Translations under genes and position numbers: made by a program
The notes under the pieces: generated by a model
The model's database searches: none
What the model was told of the DNA's origin: nothing
Seen by the model: the letters and a program-made list of their open reading frames with translations, nothing else
Origin: Lamellibrachia columna
Taxonomy: Eukaryota; Annelida; Polychaeta; Sabellida; Siboglinidae
Length of the DNA: 64,000 nucleotides
NCBI GenBank assembly: GCA_963662155.1
Contig: OY759268.1
Coordinates: forward strand, 2,233,501-2,297,500
Direction of reading: 5' to 3'
In this document: in pieces, positions 49,700-60,500 of the stretch
Position numbering within the stretch: position 1 is the stretch's first letter
How the letters are laid out: each line of letters begins with the position of its first letter

Positions 49700-50149
49700 T
49701 CTTTTAATCAAGTTACAAATGCACCTATCACCAAAATTGGTAGTTTTTGCGAAATATTAATACTCCTACGGAATGTCACCATACTGCAACATCTCACTGC
49801 TAAAGGTGCAACATTTCGAACTTTCCAACCTTGCTGGCTGAATACTGTTATTTCTTGGCAAATTAAATCACTGAAATCAGCTAAATTGCATATTTTGCGA
49901 CACTACGTTCGTGTGAAACATTTCTGGAACCCTAACTGTGGTCTTACCTCTACAGCAAGACTGACAACATAAAAACTGCAACGAAAATATGACTGTATAA
50001 AAGCCTCGTCACATTAGCGCTGATGTACCTGCAGGTACAAAAGCTAGACCCTGAAAGCTGACTTAAAAAGAAAAAAATAGCAATGATCAAATTTTTCAGA
50101 GGAACCCTAAAAATGTCACAGATATAACGAACGAATCCATGGTCCGGGC
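49700..50149. other. No gene recognised
   Basis: Contains a strong donor-like GAG|GTAAGA on minus at about 49947-49955, but the sequence before it has early stops. I do not call an exon. Confidence 0.35.
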
Positions 50150-50590
50150 CATCTCTGAGCCGAGCCATCTCTGAGCCGGGCCATCTCTGAGCTGGGCCAT
50201 CTCTGAGCTGAGCCAGTACTCACTGTGGTGGCAGGCCACCAACTGCAGTGCATCGGCCACACATCAAGAGATAACACACAAAGGAGATCATGCAAGGCAC
50301 GGTCAATGGCAGATGAAGAAGAAGCAGACCGAAAATGTGGATGGACAACGTCCGAGAAAGGACAGATCTAGAGCCAGAAGGGCTAACAACTGTGTCAGAT
50401 GGACGATGGTTTCTGATGAGGTTTCCTGACGCACAACCCTACGATTGGTCTAGTCAAAGGATGACTGTGTGATTGAGCGAGTGAGTGACTGAGTGAGTCA
50501 GAGGAGGGAGATGTAATGAACAATGAAATATATATTTTATATATGTATATGTATATATATTTTATATATGTATATGTATATATATTTGTA
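50150..50590 (+). mobile_element. LINE 3'-end fragment
   Basis: Plus-strand frames encode LQCIGHTSRD, then EIMQGTVNGR, RRSRPKMWMDNVRERTDLEP and WSSQRMTV before a stop, with a frameshift and an in-frame TGA. This is the C-terminal IGH...GRRRRGRPKMWMDNVRE signature of a second non-LTR lineage. It is followed by GATTGAGCGAGTGAGTGACTGAG and an AT-rich tail. Preceded by four short GAGC(C/T)GGGCCATCTCT repeats at 50150-50215. Confidence 0.75.
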
Positions 50591-51012
50591 GATTCAATTT
50601 AGGTCTGTCAAATAAGTAATGTCATTGATCTTCTTCTTCGTTTATTCTCCCATAAACTTGCTGAGGATGCTGGCACCTTAGCAAGTGAACAGGAAATATT
50701 TTTAAATACTTGTAGATGGTGAACATTTTAAAGAATAATGTATTAATAAACAAATATATGTGCACAAGACTGGATGGCGGGAAGCTGTTCATATATGCAT
50801 GCAGGATGTTTAGACTGGCAACGCACCAAGGGAGGGAGTTCCTGAGTCGAATAATTATGCAGGAAAAAGTATTTGTCATAATTACATCTGGAGTGAGGGA
50901 TATAATTATATATGGTAGGCTAAGAAATGTTATAACCTAGAGATGACGTTCGTGGGAACAAGATAGTGATTTGTTGCTATAAATACCCACTAGTTAGGAC
51001 ATTGACTAGTGT

Positions 51013-51075
51013 GTACATGATGCTGTACATGATGCTGTACATGATGCTGTACATGATGCTGTACATGATGCTGAG
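51013..51075. repeat. 12-bp tandem repeat, 5 copies
   Basis: Perfect TGTACATGATGC units. Confidence 0.95.
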
Positions 51076-51084
51076 TTTAGGCTT

Positions 51085-51445
51085 AGTGACTGCCCTGCAG
51101 TGTAGGCTGTGCAGTAGTCTCCATGCTTGTCAGATAACAGATTGCTATGTTTACTGTCACTGACACTGGAGGTAAATTGTGATGACGATGCAGGATGCAC
51201 AGTGTTAGTTCATTTCTAACTTCTAACTAAAGTATGATAGCCAGGCTGTTTTCTCTCACAAAGTATGTTGATGTCGCTGCCCTGCAGTGTAGGCTGTCAG
51301 ATAACAGATTGCTATGTTTACTGTCACTGACACTGGAGGTAAATTGTAATGACGATGCAGGATGCACAGTGTTCATTTCTAACTATCTAACTAAAGTATG
51401 ATAGCTAGGCTGTTTTTTCTCACAAAGTATGTTGATGTCGCAACC
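51085..51445. repeat. About 180-bp direct tandem duplication
   Basis: CTGCCCTGCAGTGTAGGCTGT, GATAACAGATTGCTATGTTT and CACAAAGTATGTTGATGTCG occur in the same order at about 51089-51275 and 51276-51445. The second copy lacks about 20 bp after GGCTGT and has few other differences, so the duplication is recent. Confidence 0.9.
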
Positions 51446-52945
<1,500 letters not shown>

Positions 52946-53099
52946 CACAAGTATCTTGCTTTTATTTTAATTTTACATATTACTTGAAGTTGCCCCCGCA
53001 GTACATTGAGCTCACCGTGAATCAGGTTCATTCAGTTGCGGTTACTTAGTATCTCACTCACCCCCTCACCCCCTCACCCCCCCCCCCCGTAAATACGGG

Positions 53100-53320
53100 G
53101 GGAATCGTTTATGTTATGTTAAACTATGTAGTCCTAGTGTGTGAAAAGATTAAGCAATCCGCGCAGTCGGTTTAATAAAAGTGCCTACTTCTGTTTAAAT
53201 CATTGCAACCATTCACTGTGGTCAGTAGATCGGGTAACTCGGGAAAGCGTGAATGGCCTTTTCTGCTCCTAGTATATAGAAGCAAACTACACATTGTCAC
53301 TTTTTGTTTTGTCGCCGAAT
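53100..53320 (+). mobile_element. Dispersed repeat family C, partial copy
   Basis: GGTTTAATAAAAGTGCCTACTT and TAGATCGGGTAACTCGGG relate it to 3370-3445, and GTATATAGAAGCAAAC to 32670. Diverged; ends unclear. Confidence 0.4.
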
Positions 53321-54240
53321 ATCGGTTTTGTCGAATCTGAATAATACATTTGTACAAACAAACTGGCATTGATAGGTTCGATTTTCTACGGTATTATTCT
53401 TAAACGAGATGAACGAAAAATCGAACCGAGAATAATTTTCGCAGTCTGTCTAATGTGGAGACGTAATGTTCATCATCAGTCGAGCAACATAGAAGGGTTG
53501 ATATACATTACAACTTAACCATTTTATCCGTAAATGCTTGCTTTGTATCCATGGTTTCTTTCAAAACATTTTAGTGTCCTATATTATCCTAAGATTATGC
53601 TTGTATGTATTTATATTATTGTCTTTTTTAATACTTTTTTACACATAACAACATCGTTTTTGGAAACCTGGATTTGCCCCACGACAGATGTTCTTCGTCA
53701 AACATAATGACAAAAGGAAGAACAGATGTAAGAACAAATACGATTGTTGCTAGTTGCTACAACAATGATGTGATGAATTGATTTAATTTGTTGTGGTTGG
53801 GGATTAGCGGCTGAGTGACGTCATAACCAGCACTGCGTGACCCGCACTATTCAAGTGGCGCTTATAACTGTTGTCTGAAGGCACAAAGGTCGTCCAGAAA
53901 TATTGAATTGTATTATGTCATCCGTACGAAATACCATAACAAGCAAACAAGCAAAGACTTCAGTATCCAAGACTTTCATGCAATTTTTTTTAACTATATA
54001 TAAGTGATTATGTTTGTGTTCGTCTATTGGTCTGTCTGTACTACATGAATAGAACACCCGTTAGTTAGTCTATAGGGAATGATTAATGATGTAACTCTAT
54101 GGTCTGTACCCTGAACGTGTTAAGGCTAGGCTGAATTTTGGAAGAAGCAAGCAAACGAGCGAGCGAGCAAATGCCATATTGTGAAAACAGATTTTACAAT
54201 CGTCAAGAATTATCGATGCTTCTGTGTGTTTGTTCTGCAC
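53321..54240. other. No gene seen
   Basis: Unique AT-rich sequence. A poly-C run (53077-53088) lies just before. No convincing exon. Confidence 0.4.
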
Positions 54241-54440
54241 AGAGAATTAAACACCAGAGGCGGGGTCACGGTGGCGTATTGCGGGGGGATTGGGATTTAT
54301 TTATCGTACGTATCATGGTATGTCACCCGTTGCGCCACTATATGGCAGACAGTATAACTAGAAGCTGACTAGGCTTGCCCTCCCCCTTGCCCTCCCCTCC
54401 CCCTTGGCCTCCCGTTCCTAGATGCGTCACTGGGTTGAGA
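54241..54440 (+). mobile_element. Dispersed repeat family D, partial copy
   Basis: CCCGTTGCGCCACTATATGG, TGACTAGGCTTGCCCTCCC and CCTAGATGCGTCACTGGG match 57650-57740 (TGTTGTGCCACTACATGATA; GTGACTAAGCCTGCCCCCTC; TCTAGGTATGCCACTGGTGG). Both copies have the same orientation. Class unknown. Confidence 0.5.
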
Positions 54441-55389
54441 TCTGTGTAATAACGTGTGGGTATCGATCATGTTACTGGGAGAAACATGCTGCATACTTCG
54501 TAAGCACATAATTTTTTTAACAAGCAGGCAAGTTTCTTTTTCAACAACAATAATGGGCCTGCAATAGCGCCTAGGTCTACGTGTCTAACTGCATCTTCTG
54601 TCACGAGGTGGGTCCGTGTCAACGTGACAGGGCAGTATGACATCATCATCGCCTCCGACGAACCAGTGGTGCTTCCGCTTCACCGGGTCCGTGAGTCATC
54701 TCAGACACCGTTCTGTCCGATGTATTTTTAACTTCGGACATTCTCCGTTCCTTCAACCTACGCAAGTTTTTTTTGTGTGCATTCACTTGGTGTTGGTCGC
54801 TTGTGGAAACATAATACTTTAACCACGTTTCCAATGTATTCCTAAGAAAACTGTTCGCTACATGCAAATATGTTATAGCATCTTAGTCTCGCATAATGAA
54901 TAACCGATTAATTCGTTTTGGCAACACTGTATCATGACGAACGGGCGGACGGTCGAGGGCACGGTACGATGATGGCGCCTTCTGGTGTTGTTTCTCAATA
55001 CTAATGTAGACAACTCCGACAGATGGCGCTAGTTTTGCCAAGTTCGTGGTTTCCCGCGGAATCGGCTTGTTTTAGATGGCTTAGGCCCGCAGCTGAGCGT
55101 ATTGTGTGGTCGGGGATCCCAGCGTCAGTCGACCGTGAAGTGTAGTTGGCCTGCACCATCTCTCCGACCAGTTCAGAAGTAGCCTCGATTATCCAGGCTC
55201 CGCGATGTTGGGCCACCGTTTGTCGCACACATCTTCTCGGCGGATTCACGAAGCCGAGAGAGAGTCGGATAAGCGCATAGAGTTACTATGTGGATAAGCG
55301 AGACTAGTTCAGAACAGAAGACGTTCGGATATCACACTTAATCCGGGGATCGAATACAGGACTCTACTGGATGATGGGAGAGCTAAGAA
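54441..55389. other. Mixed, partly CpG-rich, no firm gene
   Basis: Two minus-strand frames look less repeat-like than most: 54646-54867 (ending with MSEVKNTSDRTVSEMTHG and an arginine run) and 55001-55249 (NPPRRCVRQTVAQHRGAW). CpG density is higher here than elsewhere. I recognise neither product and see no solid splice sites. Confidence 0.3.
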
Positions 55390-55572
55390 ATAAGGCATGC
55401 CTTTAATTATTTAAATGCGCGTATTTAAAGTTAACGGCGTGGTTGTAATATTAAAAGCTTGCCTTTAATTAATTAAATGCGTGTATGTAAAGTTAAAGGC
55501 ATGCTTTTAATTAATTAAGTATGCGTATGTAATGTTAATGGCATGCCTTTAAATAATTAAGTACGCGTATTT
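55390..55572. repeat. 42-bp degenerate tandem repeat, 4 copies
   Basis: Units GGCATGCCTTTAATTAATTA plus AGTACGCGTATGTAATGTTAA with substitutions. The first unit carries about 20 extra bases. Palindromic TTAATTAA, GCATGC and ACGCGT sites occur in each. Confidence 0.85.
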
Positions 55573-56330
55573 AATTGTAACCAATCGGAACCAGTGAAGT
55601 GTATCGATAGAATTTTGTTTCGTTGGTTAGTAATTAATATTCTTTTAATATTACACCTGCAACTATTACGCTGTATCTGATGTGTCACCTGTGTACGTTG
55701 TTTACCTGCAGCGCCAGGGACACGAGTATATTACTGTGGTGGGACCACCGGTACATGAATGACAATAAACAAATACACGAGTAGTATATTAAATAGGTTT
55801 TTAAGGGTAGAAGATTTGTATATGTGCATTGTAACTGAAACGACAATTCCAATTCTGGAATTAAAATTGGTGTTTTGTTATTAAAAGTAATTGGAATTGG
55901 AGAAAATGTAATTGGTATTTTCAATTACATCAAACTTTTTAACTGAAATTATTCACTACAGATATAAGTATAATGTTATGTATATGATGTTTGTTTGCCA
56001 TTATGTGCAATAATATGCAGAAATTAAATAAAGCTGCTCTAAAATAGATGTTGTTTTGGGTATTGAGTATGTCGATGGTTGCTCTGTTATTTCGATATGG
56101 AATTTATTTTTTTTAAAGTGTAATTGGCATTTTTTTAGGCGTTATTATGATTGACCCCAAGTCCAACTCAAATTCTACCCCAAGCAATTATAAATGACAC
56201 ACAACAATCAAAACTGATACATCTGTTTAATATTAGTTTCTTGTTAATGTTAGTGAAATGATGTTTGTTAAGTTCATAACATCAGCAAAGTGTTCGATGG
56301 GACAACCCATGCATAAACATTACAGCAGCC
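55573..56330. other. Intergenic, AT-rich
   Basis: No gene recognised. Confidence 0.4.
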
Positions 56331-56896
56331 CCTTGTGGCACCCCCACCCCCCAGGGTTGCACAGTTTGGCACATCCCACCCCCAGGGTTGCACAGTTTGG
56401 CACATCACACCCCAGGGTTGCACAGTTTGGCACACCACACCCCAGGGTTGCACAGTTTGGTACACCCCACCACTAGGGTTGCACAGTTTGGTACACCCCA
56501 CCCCCAGTGTTGCACAGTTTGGTACACCCCACCCCTAGGGTTGCACAGTTTGGTACACCCCACCCCAGGGTTGCATAGTTTGGTACACCCCACCCCTAGG
56601 GTTGCACAGTCTTGTACACCCCACCCCCAGGGTTGCATAGTTTGGTACACCCCACCCCTAGGGTTGCACAGTTTGGCACACCCCACCCCAAGGGTTGCAC
56701 AGTTTGGTACACCCCACCCCTAGGGTTGCACAGTTTGGCACACCCCACCCCCAGTGTTGCACAGTTTGGTACACCCCACCCCCAGGGTTGCACAGTTTGG
56801 TACACCCCACCCCAGGGTTGCACAGTTTGGCACACCCCACCCCCAGGGTTGCACAGTTTGGTACACCCCACCCCAGGGTTGCACAGTTTGGCACAT
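56331..56896. repeat. About 31-bp tandem repeat, 18 copies
   Basis: Units GGGTTGCACAGTTTGGTACA plus CCCCACCCCCA, with CACA/TACA and ATAG/ACAG variants and one-base length changes in the C run. Many overlapping frames on both strands are artefacts. Confidence 0.95.
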
Positions 56897-56910
56897 TAAC
56901 AAAACTTCAA

Positions 56911-57111
56911 CTAAACTTGTCCTAAACCATCCTCATCACCAGGCTCTTCTGACAACCTCAGTGCCCCTGGCAGATCCACCTGTTGAAACGTGGAACTTTC
57001 AGTTGTTGTGTCAACCAATAATATTGCTTGCTCAGATTTACTGGGCTCGCATACGGGAACTTTAATTGGTAGTGGATCCATTGTCGTTGGTTGGAGGGTA
57101 ATGTTGGCCAT
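56911..57111 (-). CDS. Small open frame within an inverted repeat, unknown
   Basis: ATG at 57111 in a good context (AAGATGGCC) opens a 66-codon frame: MANITLQPTTMDPLPIKVPV, then CEPSKSEQAILLVDTTTESS, ending GDEDGLGQV and a stop. The open frame extends upstream to another ATG at 57198. A CAG|GTGGAT inside could act as a donor, so it might be a first exon instead. The segment is enclosed by inverted arms at 56959-56989 and 57199-57229 (27 of 31 positions match). It is just downstream of the CXorf58-like stop codon on the same strand. No family recognised. Confidence 0.25.
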   Translation of the reverse strand: MANITLQPTTMDPLPIKVPVCEPSKSEQAILLVDTTTESSTFQQVDLPGALRLSEEPGDEDGLGQV

Positions 57112-57316
57112 CTTGTGGGTGCGGGCGCTCTCAGAAAACACGCCGACCAAGACAGCAAGTCGGTCAAAAAATGGTGTGGGATAAACTGACAAATACATGT
57201 TTTAATAGGTTGATCTGCCAGGGGTACTGTAGTGCTACTACCACCCCTGGATAATGAATATGTTCTGAACAGAAGTTGTCTCTAAGCATTGCTACGTGTT
57301 CATCCACGCCGCAGAG

Positions 57317-57556
57317 TCAGTGCGATGTCGCCAGACTCATGGCGGAGAGTCTAGGTGTCGCCACTAGTTCATCCAGGGACAACTCCTGCGTCCATTCGTA
57401 CAGTTTATGGGCCTCCGTCTCCCATTCCTCCTCTTCCCCTACGCTGTCTTCTGGGTTTAGTTCCGTCTTCTTGACTCCCCCATCTCCCACCAGGGGTGAT
57501 ACAGGGTTCTGTTCAGTGATGGTGATTCTGTTCGTTGACAATTCCGTGGATGTGCT
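57317..57556 (-). CDS. CXorf58-like exon F (terminal)
   Basis: Acceptor GGCCTTTCAG|AGC; 79 codons and TGA. Serine/threonine-rich start, acidic middle (EEEEWETEA), then LYEWTQELSLDELV and ...SLATSH. The WE-x-L-x-WT-x-L-x-x-DE pattern resembles the C-terminus of C11orf65 as I recall it. No clear AATAAA was found just downstream. Confidence 0.75.
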   Translation of the reverse strand, partial: STSTELSTNRITITEQNPVSPLVGDGGVKKTELNPEDSVGEEEEWETEAHKLYEWTQELSLDELVATPRLSAMSLATSH

Positions 57557-60500
57557 CTGAAAGGCCAAACAAATGCTAGGTGTCATTCGGGGGGGGGGGT
57601 GTGGGGGGGCATTGGGCCATGGTCCCCATTTGGATTTTTTTCTTTAACCTGTTGTGCCACTACATGATAGCATGGTAAACTAACGGGTGACTAAGCCTGC
57701 CCCCTCTTTGTGAGGTTCTAGGTATGCCACTGGTGGGATTCTACAAAGTAGAGTGGATAAAGAAAGCCACGTTTCAATATGTACCAACTTTGGACATCAG
57801 CATCCCATTAACTAATCAAGGTAGACACTTAAACTTCTTATATCCCTAGATATATGTTGTGTTCTTAATCCATATGATATTCACTTGGACCAGAGACTTA
57901 GCAGGTCTATTTTCTATAAAGACAGGACCAACGTTTCTGTGTCAGAATAAATACCATGAAAGTCTTCACCTAACGAACTGCCAACTCTTAGAAGAACATT
58001 TACAACTATCTGTCTCATACAGAATATAAATACCATGACTGTCTTCTCTTTATTCAAAATACCAACTCTTAGAAGAACATTTATCACTGTCTCAGTCTCA
58101 TACAGAATATAAATACCATGACTGTCTTCTCTTTATTCAAAATACCAACTCTTAGAAGAACATTTATCACTGTCTCAGTCTCGTACTGAATATAAATACC
58201 ACGACTGTCTTCTCTTTATTCAAAATACCAACTCTTAGAAGAACATTTATCACTGTCTCAGTCTCATACAGAATATAAATACCACGACTGTCTTCTCTTT
58301 ATTCAAAATACCAACTCTTAGAAGAACATTTATCACTGTCTCAGTCTCGTACTGAATATAAATACCACGACTGTCTTCATGTCACAAAATACCAACTCTT
58401 AGTAGAACATTAACCAATGTCTCGGTCTCATATCGAATATAAATACCACGACTGTCTTCTCATTACAAAATACCAATTCTTAGAAGAACATTTACCACTA
58501 TCTCAGTCTCGGAGTTGGGGGCAGCCGTGGCCTAGTGGTTAAGGTGTTGGACTCTAAATTCAAGGGTTGTGAGTTCGTTTTCGAAGCTTAGCCAATTTCG
58601 TTTACCCTACTTTGCCTCAGTCTACTCAGCTGCAAATGAGTACAAACACTGTTTGGAAGGTACCTGCGATGGACTAGTGTCCCGTCCAGGAGAGTCAGTA
58701 TAACTGCACTCTAAGTTGCTTTGCACTACAGAAACCAGGTTTAAGCACTGGCCATATAAGCCTTCATGGCTTCCTAAGGCGTAATGCCTGGGGGATGACT
58801 TTACCTTTACCTACCAGTCTCGTACAGAATATAAATACCACAACTATCTTCTCATTACAAAATACCAACTCTTAGAAGAACATTTACCACTGTCTCAGTC
58901 TCGTACAGAATATAAATACCACGACTGTCTTCTCGTTTAAAAAATACCAACTCTTAGAAGAACATTTACCATTGTTTCTGTCTCATATAGCCGTTTCATC
59001 TTCATAGCACGCATTTTTGCAGCTTTTCTCGACCATCGACTTGATTTCTTCCCACTAGGTGGCGACAGTGGGCGTGTGTACTGCTTGTATGGCATACTCG
59101 AAACTGGCCTGTGAAAAAGATGTCTCAATGACGTAGCCCAAAAATCCACCATTTCAAATGTTCACCAACACTGTACAGGTGCACTGTGTAGATTTTTGTT
59201 TTATTTTATACATTATAATGACACTACGGTTCCAAATAATTGGTCAGGATGGATTGTTATTGCAGTACCAACCGGAGTTGTGATATGATGCGGATCTGGT
59301 TTAGTTGTACATCTTCGTTGAGAGGTAGCGCTAACAGTGCCGGCAGTTCGTCCAGCAACTGTGGCGACATCTTGTGAGTGTAGAGGTACTGAACAATATC
59401 GTAGAATATTGTTTGCCGTGGAAGCACTGCAACCACAGAAAAAAAGCTTTAGTGTCTATATGTGCATGTGTTTGTGCATGCGTTCGTGCATGCGTTCGTG
59501 CGTACATGCATTCGTGCATGGGTGTATGCATGCATGCGTGCATTTATCATGACTAGGGAGATTTCATTATTTTAGGACGACTAGTGCTGCCTCTGGTAAC
59601 ATATTTATGAAACAGTTGGTTGTATAGATGTTGTAACAACGCCAGATTTTAACATTACATTACAGTTAGATATAAAGCCTGGGTAAATGACTGAATCCAG
59701 TGACAACTTAACTTCAAAGTTCAGAGGTCACAATGTTGATATTTCATTGACACATCCCCAAATGTTGCAATAAAACATAATTCAATATCAAAAAGGGAAC
59801 TTGGAGACTAGCAAATAGAGTCAATCAGGATGTTGCATGCGTGCTTGCGTGCATGCGTACATGTGATTCTCTACCCTTTTATATACCCAGGAGAATGACA
59901 GGAACTCCAACACATGACACAACTATACCTTTCTACTGATACCCAATTTAATAAGCTAATTATGACGTAATCATGATGTCATGGAACACTTATACATTAT
60001 ATTTTCATGATGAAGATGCATAGAGAATTGAAATACCTTTCCATGGATAGAAAATTCAACATGGTTTGGTATATTTTAAAACATATCATGCAAAAATAAC
60101 TATCCCACCCCATGTTACGTTTTTTGGCTCACAGACTAACATCTGAAGCACTAAGACTGGAAATGAGAAAGTGGGAATAAAGGGAGTGGGACAGAGAGTG
60201 GGAGGAAGAATGGGGAGCAGAGGGTTACCTTCCAGGGTGAGTTTCCTCCAGCAGTTATCCCTTCCTCCCAAGTAGGCCGGGGTCTCATCCAACAGGCTGA
60301 GATACTGGAACAAGACAAACACGGCACTACATCCCTCAAGGAACACAGCACGGCAAAGTGAACAAGACAAACACTGCACTACATCCCTCAAGGAACACAG
60401 CACGGCAAAGTGAACAAGACAAACACGGCACTACATCCCTCAAGGAACACAGCACGGCAAAGTGAACAAGACAAACACGGCACTACATCCCTCAAGGAAC

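Noticed and set aside
49950..50168. Minus-strand hydrophobic 72-codon frame as a small membrane protein
   Set aside because: No start context, no similarity, and it overlaps the edge of a LINE fragment; hydrophobicity follows from T-rich sequence.
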